Shown here: positions 1 through 12,713 of the stretch, in pieces
Numbering within the stretch: position 1 is the stretch's first letter
How the letters are laid out: every line of letters begins with the position of its first letter
NCBI RefSeq assembly: GCF_003148495.1
Contig: NZ_QGGH01000003.1
Coordinates: 372,001 to 436,000 of the forward strand
Direction of reading: 5' to 3'
Origin: Mesorhizobium loti
GTDB taxonomy: Bacteria; Pseudomonadota; Alphaproteobacteria; Rhizobiales; Rhizobiaceae
Length of the DNA stretch: 64,000 bases
Program-made: the position numbers and the translations under genes
Notes under the pieces: generated by a model
Told to the model about the DNA's origin: nothing
The model's database searches: none
What the model saw: the letters and a program-made list of their open reading frames with translations, nothing else

Positions 1-2
1 TC

Positions 3-2717
3 TTGAGAATGGAAGCCAGGCGTTTTTCACGGGTCAATTTGTTGAAGGCAGCATCGCCCGATGATCCCGAGGGGAAGCGTTTCGACGGCATCAACGACAA
101 GGGCGGTCAGCGAATTTCTTCAGCAGCGACAGGCGCTCTTGATCGTCCGGCGCACAAGGGACTGGACGGCCGGCAGCCCGGTACACACGAGGCTGGTTAT
201 TCCGCGCCGGTTGTCGATCTCGGCGGCAACAAGCGGCTCTATATGGAGCCCAGGGGTAGCTCGGAGGCGAGCAACGCGCCCTCGAAAGTCGGCGATATCG
301 AAAGCCCTGCCTGGCAAGAATACTTCTTCCTCGCACCCAACGTGCGTTTCACCCGCACGCCCGACTATGAGGCCAAGAAGCATCGTCCGCAGGACGAGCG
401 TGTTGTCGAGCAAGGTGATGCGGACGCGCTCCCGACGCAGCAAGCCGTCGCGCAACCCATGGTCGACGAGGCGTCCGCCGCGCCCTCGCTCTTGGCATTG
501 CCGGCATCGGTGAAAAGCCCCGCCTCCCAGCCTCTGGCCGGCCGCGGAGCCGCCACGCAAAGGCTGTCACCGCCGGCTGCGGCTTTCGTTCCCTCGGGGG
601 GTGCCAGAGAGAAGGTGCCAGTCGTTACGCCGGCGCCGCCGAGGACGGCCACAACGGGACGAGCAACCGCGCGCACGGTTGCCGCTGCGGGCGCCCAGAT
701 CAGACCGGCTGCTCCCGAAAAGCTGCGCTGGCTCTATCTTTCGGATCACGCCTTCTTCGAGGCTATGGCGCCCTATCTGGTCGATGTTTCGTCCCAGGCC
801 CGCCAGGCCAACCCGCCTGCATCGGTCACCGCAGTGCCTGTCGCCGCTGCGCGGGCCGACATCCGTCCGCCGACAGCGACCGATGCCACCTCGCTGTTTC
901 GTGTGATCGAATGTCTTCCGAGCCAGGCCTCGAAACCGTTGCCGGACGTTTTGCCGGCTAACTCGAACGAGGCTCTCGCTCAGCCCGAAGTGCCAGCGAG
1001 CAACGCGTCACTGCAGGCCCAGCCCGCTGCAATCCCCGCTGCGGCGCGCGATGCCGTTCCCGTGCCGGCCCTCGCAAGTGTAGACGCCACTGTCAGGATT
1101 ACGGCCGCGCGCCCTTCCTCGCGCCTGCCTCGGACCGGCAAAATTGTGCCATCAACGTCGGGCGATCCCTATGAGCTTCCCCCGGAAGATCTGTTGCAGC
1201 AGCCCCCGGAGGGACAAGGCTTCTACATGTCGCAGGAGCGGCTTGAGCAGAACGCCGATCTGTTGGAGAGCGTGCTCGAAGATTTCGGCGTGCGCGGCGA
1301 GATCATTCATGTTCGTCCCGGCCCGGTCGTCACGCTCTATGAGTTCGAGCCGGCGCCGGGCGTCAAATCTTCCCGTGTCATCGGGCTTGCCGATGATATC
1401 GCCCGCTCCATGTCTGCTGTTTCGGCGCGCGTCGCCGTCGTGCCTGGCCGCAATGTCATCGGCATAGAGCTTCCCAACGAGACGCGAGAAACCGTCTATT
1501 TCCGCGAGCTGATCGAATCGGAGGGTTTTCGCAAGACCAGCTGTAAGCTGGCGCTTTGCTTGGGCAAGACGATCGGGGGTGAGCCGGTCATCGCCGAGCT
1601 GGCGAAGATGCCGCATTTGCTCGTGGCCGGCACCACCGGCTCCGGCAAGTCGGTTGCCATCAACACCATGATCCTGTCGTTGCTCTACCGGCTGAAGCCG
1701 GAAGAATGCCGGCTGATCATGGTCGATCCCAAGATGCTTGAACTCTCCGTCTATGACGGCATCCCGCATCTTCTGACGCCCGTCGTCACGGATCCCAAGA
1801 AAGCCGTCACCGCGCTCAAATGGGCGGTGCGCGAAATGGAGGACCGGTATCGCAAGATGGCGCGGCTCGGTGTGCGCAACATCGACGGCTACAACGAGCG
1901 CGCCGCTACTGCCCGCGACAAGGGCGAGACGGTTGTCATGACGGTGCAGACCGGCTTCGAAAAGGGCACCGGCGAGCCGCTTTTCGAACAGCAGGAAATC
2001 GACCTTGCGCCGATGCCCTACATCGTCGTCATCGTCGACGAGATGGCCGACCTGATGATGGTCGCCGGCAAGGAGATCGAAGGCGCCATCCAGCGTCTGG
2101 CGCAGATGGCGCGCGCTGCCGGCATTCACCTGATCATGGCAACGCAGCGCCCCTCGGTCGATGTCATCACGGGCACGATCAAGGCCAATTTCCCGACCCG
2201 GATTTCCTTCCAGGTCACATCCAAGATCGACAGCCGCACCATCCTGGGCGAGCAGGGCGCCGAACAACTGCTTGGCCAGGGCGACATGTTGCACATGATG
2301 GGTGGCGGGCGCATTTCGCGCGTGCATGGGCCCTTTGTTTCCGACGCCGAAGTCGAGCATGTGGTGGCGCATCTGAAGGCGCAGGGTCGTCCTGAGTATC
2401 TGGAAACCGTGATCGCCGACGAGGATGAGGAAGAGGCCGAAGACGACCAGGGCGCGGTCTTCGACAAGGGATCGGTTGCAGCCGAAGACAGCGATGCCAT
2501 CTACGACGAGGCGGTCAAGGTGGTGGTGCGCGACAAGAAGTGTTCGACGTCCTACATCCAGCGCCGCCTTGGCATCGGCTACAACCGCGCCGCATCCCTC
2601 GTCGAGCGCATGGAAAAGGAAGGATTGGTCGGCACACCCAACCATGTCGGCAAACGCGAAATCATCATGGGCCGGCGCCAGCAGGCGACTGCGCATGACG
2701 ATGACAGTGCGGATTGA
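3..2717 (+). CDS. ftsK: FtsK/SpoIIIE-family DNA translocase (5' end uncertain at window edge)
   Basis: This ATP-driven double-stranded DNA pump acts at the division septum in chromosome segregation. About 400 N-terminal residues are Ala/Pro-rich low complexity and contain no obvious membrane helices. The motor follows, with Walker A GTTGSGKS near residue 545 and Walker [11 protein letters not shown] near 674. A C-terminal winged-helix gamma domain (around 840-890, including [18 protein letters not shown]) would read polar chromosome motifs in this family. The frame is open to the left edge. TTG at 3 and ATG at 9 are only the first visible candidates, so the true start may be upstream. The lack of visible membrane helices means this is either a soluble FtsK paralogue or an incomplete view. 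A bidirectional terminator follows the stop. Confidence 0.9.
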   Translation: MRMEARRFSRVNLLKAASPDDPEGKRFDGINDKGGQRISSAATGALDRPAHKGLDGRQPGTHEAGYSAPVVDLGGNKRLYMEPRGSSEASNAPSKVGDIESPAWQEYFFLAPNVRFTRTPDYEAKKHRPQDERVVEQGDADALPTQQAVAQPMVDEASAAPSLLALPASVKSPASQPLAGRGAATQRLSPPAAAFVPSGGAREKVPVVTPAPPRTATTGRATARTVAAAGAQIRPAAPEKLRWLYLSDHAFFEAMAPYLVDVSSQARQANPPASVTAVPVAAARADIRPPTATDATSLFRVIECLPSQASKPLPDVLPANSNEALAQPEVPASNASLQAQPAAIPAAARDAVPVPALASVDATVRITAARPSSRLPRTGKIVPSTSGDPYELPPEDLLQQPPEGQGFYMSQERLEQNADLLESVLEDFGVRGEIIHVRPGPVVTLYEFEPAPGVKSSRVIGLADDIARSMSAVSARVAVVPGRNVIGIELPNETRETVYFRELIESEGFRKTSCKLALCLGKTIGGEPVIAELAKMPHLLVAGTTGSGKSVAINTMILSLLYRLKPEECRLIMVDPKMLELSVYDGIPHLLTPVVTDPKKAVTALKWAVREMEDRYRKMARLGVRNIDGYNERAATARDKGETVVMTVQTGFEKGTGEPLFEQQEIDLAPMPYIVVIVDEMADLMMVAGKEIEGAIQRLAQMARAAGIHLIMATQRPSVDVITGTIKANFPTRISFQVTSKIDSRTILGEQGAEQLLGQGDMLHMMGGGRISRVHGPFVSDAEVEHVVAHLKAQGRPEYLETVIADEDEEEAEDDQGAVFDKGSVAAEDSDAIYDEAVKVVVRDKKCSTSYIQRRLGIGYNRAASLVERMEKEGLVGTPNHVGKREIIMGRRQQATAHDDDSAD

Positions 2718-2755
2718 CCGGGCCCTTGGGGGCGGATTTTTGTCTGAAGCGCATT

Positions 2756-2784
2756 AAAAAAGGCCGGTTGCCCGGCCCTTTTTA
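2756..2784. terminator. Bidirectional intrinsic terminator between ftsK and the aldolase gene
   Basis: A GGCCGG/CCGGCC stem with a four-base loop is flanked by an A-run on the left and a T-run on the right. It can therefore terminate both convergent transcripts. Confidence 0.85.
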
Positions 2785-2802
2785 TTGAAAAGCGGTGCGG
2801 CT

Positions 2803-3459
2803 TCAGCCGATCTTCTGGCCGGTCTTGGCCCAGTCGGCGAGGAACTGTTCCAGGCCTTTGTCGGTCAGCGGGTGTTTGACCAGTGCCTTCAGGGTCGCCG
2901 GCGGCGCGGTAACGACATCGGCGCCGATCAGGGCAGCCTGCTTGATGTGGTTCACCGTCCGGACCGAGGCCACGAGGATCTCGGTCTGGAAATCGTAATT
3001 GTCGTAGATCTGCCGGATCTCCTGGATCAGCTCCATGCCGTCCGCGCCGGTGTCGTCGATACGGCCGACGAAGGGCGAAATGAAGGAAGCGCCGGCCTTC
3101 GCCGCAAGCAACGCCTGGTTGGCCGAGAAACACAGCGTGACGTTGACCATACGGTTCATCTGCGTGCGGATCGTCTTGCAGGCCTTCAGTCCATCGAGCG
3201 TCAGCGGCACTTTGATGCAGACATTGGGCGCGATCTTGGCCAGCACCTCGGCCTCCGCCATCATGTCCTTGAATTCGGTGGCCACGACTTCGGCCGAGAC
3301 CGGGCCCTTGACGATGTCGCAGATCTCTTTGGTGACGTCGGCGATCTTGCCGCCCGATTTGAGGATCAGCGACGGATTGGTGGTGACGCCGTCGAGCAGC
3401 CCCAGATCGTTGAGCTCACGGATATCCTTGATGTCGGCGGTGTCGACAAAAAATTTCAT
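2803..3459 (-). CDS. fsa: Fructose-6-phosphate aldolase / TalC-type transaldolase
   Basis: This is a small class I aldolase-fold enzyme of 218 residues, the usual length for the FSA/TalC subfamily. It acts in the cytosol on fructose-6-phosphate, or as a transaldolase in the pentose phosphate pathway; sequence alone does not separate these two activities. The Schiff-base lysine is Lys83 in NVCIKVPLT. The N-terminus [10 protein letters not shown] and the GVTTNPSL motif are characteristic. The ATG at 3459 is chosen because AGGAG lies upstream at good spacing. A longer reading frame with 13 extra residues exists but does not match the family. Confidence 0.93.
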   Translation of the reverse strand: MKFFVDTADIKDIRELNDLGLLDGVTTNPSLILKSGGKIADVTKEICDIVKGPVSAEVVATEFKDMMAEAEVLAKIAPNVCIKVPLTLDGLKACKTIRTQMNRMVNVTLCFSANQALLAAKAGASFISPFVGRIDDTGADGMELIQEIRQIYDNYDFQTEILVASVRTVNHIKQAALIGADVVTAPPATLKALVKHPLTDKGLEQFLADWAKTGQKIG

Positions 3460-3549
3460 GGCGAGTCTCCTGAAGATTCTTATGTGCATGCCATGCACAT
3501 TCGGGGTCGGCCTTTGATCTAGACCAAAGTCAGGGCAAGGTCACGCCTC

Positions 3550-5733
3550 ATGATCGAAGATTCGCCCTTTGTCGCAGCCGCACCGGTCCTGGTGCCGATG
3601 CCCGCCGAACGCCCCTACACCTATGCCGTGCCCGCCGGCATGCGCGTGGTGCCGGGCTCGATCGTGCGCGTGCCGCTTGGTCCGCGCCAGGTCGCCGGCA
3701 TCGTCTGGGACGGCGCGGTCGAGAAGGTCGACGCGAAGAAGCTGCGCCCCATCGAACAGGTCTTCGATTGCCCGCCGATCGACCGCGCCATGCGCCGCTT
3801 CGTCGACTGGGTGGCGCAGTATACGCTGTCGCCGCCAGGCATGGTGGCGCGCATGCTGCTTCGGGCGCCGGAGGCTTTCGACCCCGAACCGTGGATCGAG
3901 GGGCTGCAGCGCACGCTTCTAGCCCCCGACCGGATGACGGGCGCCAGGCAGCGCGTGCTGGAGACGGCCGAAGGCGGCCTCGCCTGGACGCGATCCGGCC
4001 TTGCCCACGCCGCAGGCGTGTCGTCGACGGTGATCGACGGCCTGCGGGCGCAAGGCGTGTTCGAGACGGTGATGATCCCGCCGCGCCCGGTGGTGGCCGC
4101 GCCCGATTCCAGCTACGCCATACCGGAACTGATGCCGGACCAGAGCGATGCGGCGCTGATGCTGCGCGCCAATGTCGCAGCCGGCGTGTTCAACGTCGCG
4201 CTGCTCGACGGCGTCACCGGCTCGGGCAAGACGGAGGTCTATTTCGAGGCAGTGGCGGCCGCGCTCGATCAGGGCAAGCAGGTGCTGATCCTGCTGCCGG
4301 AAATCGCGCTGACGCATGCTTTTCTCGAGCGCTTCCAGCAGCGCTTCGGCGCCAAGCCGGGCGAATGGCATTCCGACCTGCCGCCGCGGATGCGCGAAAA
4401 AGTGTGGCGGCAAGTGGCGGAGGGCGGCGTGCGCGTCGTCGCCGGCGCGCGCTCGGCACTGTTCCTGCCGTTCAAGGAGCTTGGCCTGATCGTGGTCGAC
4501 GAGGAACACGACCCTGCCTACAAGCAGGAGGACCGCGTCTTCTACAATGCGCGCGACATGGCCGTGGTGCGCGGCCATATCGGCAGTTTTCCGGTGGTGC
4601 TGGCATCGGCGACGCCATCGGTCGAAAGCCGGGTCAATGTGAGCCAAGGTAAATACGACAGAGCCGTTCTCTCTGCCCGCTTCGCCGAGGCGGCGCTTCC
4701 GCATCTGAAGGCGGTCGATATGCGGCGCGCACCGCCGGCGCGCGGCGGTTTCCTGTCGCCGGTGCTGCTCGACCAGATGCGCCAGACGCTGGAGAGGAAG
4801 GAGCAGTCGCTATTGTTCCTCAACCGGCGCGGCTATGCGCCGCTCACGCTGTGCCGGGTTTGTGGCCACCGCTTCGGCTGCCCGGTCTGCTCGGCCTGGC
4901 TGGTCGAACACCGTTTTCGCGGTCAGCTCGTCTGCCATCATTGCGGGCACAATGAGCGCCGGCCCGAAGCCTGCCCGGAATGCGGCACGCTGGATCATCT
5001 GGTCGCCTGTGGGCCAGGCGTCGAGCGCATCGCCGAAGAGGTCGTCACGCATTTCCCGGACGCGCGCACCATCGTCTTGTCATCCGACCTGATGGGCGGC
5101 GTGCGGCGGCTGCGGCTGGAGCTGGAGGCGATCGCCGACGGCGAGGCCGACATCGTCATCGGTACGCAGCTCGTCGCCAAGGGCCACAACTTTCCCAACA
5201 TGACGCTGGTCGGCGTCGTCGATGCCGATCTCGGCCTTGCCAATGGCGATCCGCGCGCCGCCGAGCGTACGTTCCAGTTGCTCAGCCAGGTCACCGGCCG
5301 CGCCGGCCGCACAGGCAAGAAGAGCCTTGGCCTGCTGCAGACCTTCCAGCCCGACCATCCGGTGATGCGGGCGATCGTCTCAGGCGACGCCGAGGCTTTT
5401 TACGAGCGCGAGATTGCCGAGCGCGAACGGGCCGCCCTGCCGCCTTTCGGCCGGCTCGCCGGTGTCATCGTCAGTGCGGTGACGCGGGCGGAAGCCGAGG
5501 GCCATGCACGCGGCCTGCGCCGCGCCGCGCCCGAGGCGTCAGATCTGTTCGTGCTGGGGCCGGCGGAGGCGCCGCTGTCACTGCTCGGCGGCCGCCACCG
5601 CTTCCGCCTGCTGATCCAGGGCGAACGGCGCGCCGACATGCAAGGCTTCATCCGCGCCATGCTGGCCAACGGGCCGAAGCAGCGCGGCTCAGTCAGGGTG
5701 CAGGTCGACATCGACCCGCAGAGCTTTTTGTAA
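3550..5733 (+). CDS. priA: Primosomal protein N' (replication restart helicase PriA)
   Basis: PriA is a superfamily 2 helicase that reloads the replisome at collapsed forks. The 727 residues show an N-terminal DNA-binding domain and Walker A GVTGSGKTEV near 221. A DEEH box (VVDEEHDPAYK) lies near 317, and an eight-cysteine zinc-binding insertion lies at about 435-480 (CRVCG, CPVC, CHHCG, CPEC). C-terminal helicase motifs include GTQLVAKGHNF and GRAGR. It diverges from the aldolase gene across a 90-bp gap. The length and all key residues are normal for the family. Confidence 0.97.
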   Translation: MIEDSPFVAAAPVLVPMPAERPYTYAVPAGMRVVPGSIVRVPLGPRQVAGIVWDGAVEKVDAKKLRPIEQVFDCPPIDRAMRRFVDWVAQYTLSPPGMVARMLLRAPEAFDPEPWIEGLQRTLLAPDRMTGARQRVLETAEGGLAWTRSGLAHAAGVSSTVIDGLRAQGVFETVMIPPRPVVAAPDSSYAIPELMPDQSDAALMLRANVAAGVFNVALLDGVTGSGKTEVYFEAVAAALDQGKQVLILLPEIALTHAFLERFQQRFGAKPGEWHSDLPPRMREKVWRQVAEGGVRVVAGARSALFLPFKELGLIVVDEEHDPAYKQEDRVFYNARDMAVVRGHIGSFPVVLASATPSVESRVNVSQGKYDRAVLSARFAEAALPHLKAVDMRRAPPARGGFLSPVLLDQMRQTLERKEQSLLFLNRRGYAPLTLCRVCGHRFGCPVCSAWLVEHRFRGQLVCHHCGHNERRPEACPECGTLDHLVACGPGVERIAEEVVTHFPDARTIVLSSDLMGGVRRLRLELEAIADGEADIVIGTQLVAKGHNFPNMTLVGVVDADLGLANGDPRAAERTFQLLSQVTGRAGRTGKKSLGLLQTFQPDHPVMRAIVSGDAEAFYEREIAERERAALPPFGRLAGVIVSAVTRAEAEGHARGLRRAAPEASDLFVLGPAEAPLSLLGGRHRFRLLIQGERRADMQGFIRAMLANGPKQRGSVRVQVDIDPQSFL

Positions 5734-5787
5734 GGTTGCGCTTTCAGCGATAGGTTGCCCGCAAGCCAGCGAGGAATGGAAGATCAG

Positions 5788-6483
5788 ATGAAAACTCTTG
5801 GCCTTCTGGGCGGCATGAGCTGGGAATCGACAGCCATCTACTATCGGCTGCTCAACGAGATCGTGCGCGAGCGGCTGGGCGGGCTGCATTCGGCCAGGCT
5901 TCTGCTGTGGTCCTTCGACTTCGCCGAGATCGCCGAGCGGCAGCATCATGGCGACTGGGACGGCGCCGGCGTGCTTCTGGTCGAGGCCGCACGCAAGCTC
6001 GAGGCGGGCGGCGCGGAAGGCCTGTTGTTGTGCACCAACACCATGCACAAACTGGCCGACCAGGTGCAGGCATCGGTGTCGATCCCGCTGATCCACATCG
6101 CCGATGCCACCGCGATGGCGGTCAAGCGCGCCGGCATGCAGCGCCCGGCGCTGCTGGCGACGCGCTTCACCATGGAGCAGGATTTCTACAAGGGCCGGCT
6201 CGCCGACAAATTTGGCCTGCAGCCGGTCGTACCTGATGCCGCCGGACGCGACATGGTCCATCGCGTCATCTACGAGGAATTGTGCCAGGGCATCGTCACG
6301 GAAATCTCGAAGGCGGCCTATATCGCCGAGACCGAACGCCTGCGCCGCGAAGAGGCGGCCGACAGCGTCATCATGGGCTGCACCGAGATCACCATGCTTG
6401 TCGGCCAGCAGGATTTCGACATTCCGGTCTTCGACACGACGCGCATTCATGCCGAGGCGGCAGTGGAGTTCGCGCTTAGCTGA
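5788..6483 (+). CDS. Aspartate/glutamate racemase family protein
   Basis: This PLP-independent amino-acid racemase-fold protein has 231 residues. The start LGLLGGMSWEST is typical of the aspartate racemase group. Two catalytic-type cysteines are visible: Cys82 in LLCTNTMHK and a second in IMGCTEI near 193. The substrate cannot be assigned from sequence. The start at 5788 is supported by GGAAG five bases upstream; an in-frame ATG at 5776 sits too close to its purine-rich stretch. The gene lies 54 bp after priA and could share its transcript. Confidence 0.85.
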   Translation: MKTLGLLGGMSWESTAIYYRLLNEIVRERLGGLHSARLLLWSFDFAEIAERQHHGDWDGAGVLLVEAARKLEAGGAEGLLLCTNTMHKLADQVQASVSIPLIHIADATAMAVKRAGMQRPALLATRFTMEQDFYKGRLADKFGLQPVVPDAAGRDMVHRVIYEELCQGIVTEISKAAYIAETERLRREEAADSVIMGCTEITMLVGQQDFDIPVFDTTRIHAEAAVEFALS

Positions 6484-6509
6484 TGCGCTTCCAGCCCTTT
6501 GTTCTGACG

Positions 6510-6552
6510 CAATTCCGGACGGAAAACCGCTTCACACTTTTCCTGGCATTGC
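6510..6552. repeat. Rhizobial intergenic palindromic repeat
   Basis: The imperfect inverted repeat begins AATTCCGGACGGAAAACCG and ends in CACTTTTCCTGGCATTG. It belongs to a class of dispersed palindromes I recognise from rhizobial genomes. It may form a hairpin in the transcript between two same-strand genes. Confidence 0.55.
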
Positions 6553-6640
6553 TTTGAAAGTGCCGGGAGCCATCTGGCGTGACGTTTTTCCTCCGCTAGA
6601 ATGCCGGGAATTTCAAAAACAGGCATTTCGAGGGGACAGT

Positions 6641-7036
6641 ATGGATTTTGCGCTTCCGTGGCCGACGAGCCAGGGCGAATGGCTGGCGTGGTCGAGCGCC
6701 GTCGTCACCGTGCTGCTCGGGCTTTTGTTCTTTCTGGCCCCGAGCCTGGCTTTCCGTGCCTTGCGCTTGCAGGTCAAGCCCGAGAAGGCTGCGGCGATCG
6801 CCGAGGGACGCGGCAGGATGTCGGGCTTCTATCTCGGCGTCGGTCTGTGCTGCATCCTCTTGGCACAGCCGCTGATCTACATGGCGCTCGGCTTCTCCTG
6901 GCTGTTCACCGCCTTCGGCCGGCTGCTGTCGATGATGTCGGATGGCGCCAACACGCCTTTCAATTGGGTTTCCATTGTGGTGGAATTGGTGCTGGCGGCA
7001 TTGCCGCTCGCCTTTGCCTTCGGCTTTCTGCCTTGA
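6641..7036 (+). CDS. Small integral membrane protein, DUF4345-like
   Basis: The protein has 131 residues and about four hydrophobic segments. These are near residues 18-36, 62-82 (GFYLGVGLCCILLAQPL), 84-98 and 110-130. The layout resembles the DUF4345 family, for which no biochemical role is established. The start ATG follows GAGGGGA at suitable spacing. Its closest downstream neighbour is the ATP synthase operon 246 bp away, but nothing in the sequence links the two. Confidence 0.7.
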   Translation: MDFALPWPTSQGEWLAWSSAVVTVLLGLLFFLAPSLAFRALRLQVKPEKAAAIAEGRGRMSGFYLGVGLCCILLAQPLIYMALGFSWLFTAFGRLLSMMSDGANTPFNWVSIVVELVLAALPLAFAFGFLP

Positions 7037-7282
7037 ATCGTTGGGTATTCCGCGATGGAAGACGGGTGACTTTCGACGGATGCGACAATAGTGCCTGAAA
7101 ACCATGCGGAACGACGCATTGCGGTCTTAAAATGCCTGTGCTAGACGGCAATCGACTTTCGGCCGGGGATAGCGGAAGCCGCGCCTCCGTGCTCGAAAAA
7201 ATGCAGTAAGGTCAAAGATTTAGCCAGAGTTTTTGCTCGCGCCAACAATCTGCGGCCTGTCAGACAAGAGAAAAGACGGTCC

Positions 7283-7843
7283 GTGGCTCAATCGTCATCG
7301 CCAATCTCAGGTGTCGCAGAACGCTATGCGGGTTCGCTGTTCGAACTCGCCCTGCAGGCAAATTCCGTGGCCAAGGTCGAAGCCGACCTCAACAGTTTCG
7401 AAGCGATGCTCGCGGGCAGCGCCGATCTCACCCGGCTGATCAACAGCCCGGTTTTCTCCAGCGAGGACCAGGCCAAGGCCATCGCGGCGATCGCCGACAA
7501 GGCCGGGATTACCGGCCTCACCGGCAATTTCCTGCGCGTCGTCGCCCGCAACCGCCGCCTGTTCGCCATTCCCGGCATGATCAGGGCATTCCGCCAGATC
7601 GCCGCCGAACATCGTGGCGAGACCGCTGCTGAAGTGACGTCGGCGCACGAGCTGACCGCTGCCCAGCAGACCGAACTCAAGGCGGCGCTGAAGAGCGTTG
7701 CCGGCAAGGACGTGGCCATCTCCGTCACCGTCGATCCGTCGCTGCTCGGCGGGCTGGTGGTCAAGATGGGCTCGCGCCAGATCGATACGTCGCTCAAAAC
7801 CAAACTCAATTCGCTCAAGCTTGCACTGAAAGAGGTCGGCTGA
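7283..7843 (+). CDS. atpH: F1 ATP synthase delta subunit
   Basis: This is the peripheral stalk subunit (OSCP) that joins F1 to the b-subunits of F0. The 186 residues begin from a GTG codon with [23 protein letters not shown], the usual N-terminal helix of the family. The C-terminal part has [25 protein letters not shown], the conserved delta signature. It is the first gene of atpHAGDC, and its stop overlaps the atpA start (ATGA). The 246 bp upstream contain no gene and probably hold the operon promoter. Confidence 0.96.
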   Translation: MAQSSSPISGVAERYAGSLFELALQANSVAKVEADLNSFEAMLAGSADLTRLINSPVFSSEDQAKAIAAIADKAGITGLTGNFLRVVARNRRLFAIPGMIRAFRQIAAEHRGETAAEVTSAHELTAAQQTELKAALKSVAGKDVAISVTVDPSLLGGLVVKMGSRQIDTSLKTKLNSLKLALKEVG

Positions 7844-9372
7844 TGGACATCCGCGCCGCGGAAATTTCCGCAATTCTGAAAGACCAGATCAAGAATTTCG
7901 GCAAGGAGGCCGAGGTCTCCGAAGTCGGACAGGTGCTGTCTGTCGGTGACGGTATCGCCCGTGTCTATGGCCTCGACAATGTCCAGGCCGGCGAGATGGT
8001 CGAATTCCCCGGCGGCATCCGCGGCATGGCGCTCAACCTCGAAGCCGACAATGTCGGCGTCGTCATCTTCGGCGCCGACCGCGACATCAAGGAAGGCGAC
8101 ATCGTCAAGCGCACCGGCGCCATCGTCGATGTCCCCGTCGGCCCCGGCCTGCTCGGCCGCGTCGTCGACGCGCTCGGCAATCCGATCGACGGCAAGGGTC
8201 CGATCAAGGCGATCGAACGCAAGCGCGTCGACGTCAAGGCGCCCGGCATCATCCCGCGCAAGTCGGTGAATGAGCCGATGTCGACCGGCCTCAAGGCCAT
8301 CGATGCGCTGATCCCGGTCGGCCGCGGCCAGCGCGAGCTGGTCATCGGCGATCGCCAGACCGGCAAGACCGCCATCATCCTCGACACGATGCTCAACCAG
8401 AAGTCGGTGCACGACAACGGCCCCGAGAAGGAAAAGCTCTACTGCGTCTACGTCGCCGTCGGCCAGAAGCGCTCGACCGTCGCGCAGTTCGTCAAGGTGC
8501 TGGAAGAGCGCGGCGCGCTCGAATACTCGATCATCGTCGCCGCCACCGCTTCCGACCCGGCGCCGATGCAGTTCCTGGCGCCGTTCGCCGGCGCCACCAT
8601 GGGCGAATATTTCCGCGACAATGGCATGCACGCGCTGATCAGCTACGACGATCTGTCGAAGCAGGCCGTCGCCTATCGCCAGATGTCGCTGCTGCTGCGC
8701 CGTCCGCCGGGCCGCGAAGCCTATCCGGGCGACGTCTTCTATCTGCACTCGCGCCTGCTCGAGCGCGCCGCCAAGCTCAACGACGATCTGGGCGGTGGTT
8801 CGCTGACCGCCCTGCCGATCATCGAGACGCAGGCCAACGACGTGTCGGCCTACATCCCGACCAACGTGATCTCGATCACCGACGGCCAGATCTTCCTCGA
8901 AACCAACCTGTTCTTCCAGGGCATCCGTCCTGCGGTGAACGTCGGCCTGTCGGTCAGCCGCGTCGGCTCGGCCGCGCAGATCAAGGCGATGAAGCAGGTT
9001 GCCGGCTCGATCAAGGGCGAGCTCGCGCAGTACCGCGAAATGGCGGCCTTCGCGCAGTTCGGCTCGGATCTCGACGCCGCCACGCAGCGCCTGCTCAACC
9101 GCGGATCGCGCCTGACCGAACTCCTGAAGCAGCCGCAGTTCTCGCCGCTGAAGACGGAAGAGCAGGTCGCGGTGATCTTTGCCGGCGTCAACGGCTATCT
9201 CGACAAGCTGCCGGTCAACCAGGTCGGCAAGTTCGAGCATGGCCTGCTCAGCCACATGCGCTCGGCCGGCAAGGACGTTCTCGACGCCATCCGCAAGGAA
9301 AAGGCGCTGTCGGACGATCTGCGCGCCAAGCTGAAGGCCGAGATCGACGCTTTCGCCAAGACCTTCGCCTGA
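7843..9372 (+). CDS. atpA: F1 ATP synthase alpha subunit
   Basis: This non-catalytic nucleotide-binding subunit forms part of the alpha3beta3 hexamer on the cytoplasmic side of the inner membrane. It has 509 residues, typical length. Walker [10 protein letters not shown] lies near 169. The signature [17 protein letters not shown] lies near 365. It is translationally coupled to atpH by a four-base overlap and is followed by atpG after 31 bp. Confidence 0.98.
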   Translation: MDIRAAEISAILKDQIKNFGKEAEVSEVGQVLSVGDGIARVYGLDNVQAGEMVEFPGGIRGMALNLEADNVGVVIFGADRDIKEGDIVKRTGAIVDVPVGPGLLGRVVDALGNPIDGKGPIKAIERKRVDVKAPGIIPRKSVNEPMSTGLKAIDALIPVGRGQRELVIGDRQTGKTAIILDTMLNQKSVHDNGPEKEKLYCVYVAVGQKRSTVAQFVKVLEERGALEYSIIVAATASDPAPMQFLAPFAGATMGEYFRDNGMHALISYDDLSKQAVAYRQMSLLLRRPPGREAYPGDVFYLHSRLLERAAKLNDDLGGGSLTALPIIETQANDVSAYIPTNVISITDGQIFLETNLFFQGIRPAVNVGLSVSRVGSAAQIKAMKQVAGSIKGELAQYREMAAFAQFGSDLDAATQRLLNRGSRLTELLKQPQFSPLKTEEQVAVIFAGVNGYLDKLPVNQVGKFEHGLLSHMRSAGKDVLDAIRKEKALSDDLRAKLKAEIDAFAKTFA

Positions 9373-9403
9373 GCGAATTGCAAGACGGGATCAGGTTTGA
9401 AGC

Positions 9404-11951
<2,548 letters not shown>

Positions 11952-12012
11952 TTTCTCATTCGGCAGCGCGGGTCAGCCGCGCTGTCTTCGATCCAAGCGT
12001 TTGTGAGACACC

Positions 12013-12420
12013 ATGGCTGAAGCTTTCAAGTTCGAACTGGTCTCGCCGGAGCGTCTGCTTGTTTCCGAGCAGGTCGAATCCGTCGTCATTCCGGGCGCCG
12101 AAGGCGAGATGACGGTGATGGCGCATCACGCTCCGGTCATGACCACGATCAAGCCGGGCGTCGTTACGGTGAAGACCGCGTCGGGTGGCGAAGAGCGCTA
12201 TGTGGTGTTCGGCGGCTTCGCCGACATCGTTCCGGCCGGCTGCACGCTGCTGGCGGAATCGGCTGTGGCGGTGAAAGATGTTGACCGCGCCGATCTCGCG
12301 CGCCGCATCCAGGAAGCCAAGGAAGATGCCGCCGACGCCAAGGACGACCAGGCCCGTAGCAAGGCGGAACAGTTCCTTAGCCAGCTCACCACGCTCGAAG
12401 GCGCTATCCTGCCGGCGTAA
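12013..12420 (+). CDS. atpC: F1 ATP synthase epsilon subunit
   Basis: This subunit connects the gamma shaft to the c-ring and modulates hydrolysis. Its 135 residues begin FKFELVSPERLLVSEQVESVVIPG, the conserved beta-barrel start. A C-terminal helical hairpin rich in Ala, Asp and Lys follows. It is the last gene of atpHAGDC, and an inverted repeat with long arms lies just downstream. Confidence 0.96.
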   Translation: MAEAFKFELVSPERLLVSEQVESVVIPGAEGEMTVMAHHAPVMTTIKPGVVTVKTASGGEERYVVFGGFADIVPAGCTLLAESAVAVKDVDRADLARRIQEAKEDAADAKDDQARSKAEQFLSQLTTLEGAILPA

Positions 12421-12500
12421 GGGGCGGCTGTCTCCTCATCATCCGGGTAGAGCGAAAGCGGAGCGCAGTAGCGCAAAGGGGCGTTCTGTAGCGATCCTTC

Positions 12501-12661
12501 GCGCCCCCCTCTGTCCTGCCGGACATCTCCCCCACGAGGGGGGGAGATTGGCCGTCACCGCGGCTTTCGCAAATCTCCAGCGTTGCAGGGTTGGCGCCGG
12601 CATCTGAGCTGCCAATCTCCCCCCTCGTGGGGGAGATGTCCGGCAGGACAGAGGGGGGCGC
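12501..12661. repeat. Long inverted repeat downstream of atpC
   Basis: Two arms of 52 and 51 bases (12501-12552 and 12611-12661) are near-perfect reverse complements. They differ only in a G-run of seven versus six. A 58-bp spacer separates them. Each arm contains its own small palindrome (CATCTCCCCCACGAG). It fills most of the 290-bp gap between convergent atpC and uxuB and could act as a bidirectional transcription barrier. The type is common between genes in rhizobia, as far as I recall. Confidence 0.85.
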
Positions 12662-12713
12662 TGTCCCGCCACCGTCAACGGTCTGCGCCCCATCACAACC
12701 GTCAAGTCATAGC

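Noticed and set aside
1152..2696. 514-codon frame antisense to ftsK
   Set aside because: It lies fully opposite a strongly conserved motor domain; its His/Asp-rich composition is the usual complement of GC-rich codons.
7324..9255. 643-codon frame antisense to atpH/atpA
   Set aside because: It mirrors the ATP synthase genes and has no recognisable motif or ribosome-binding site.
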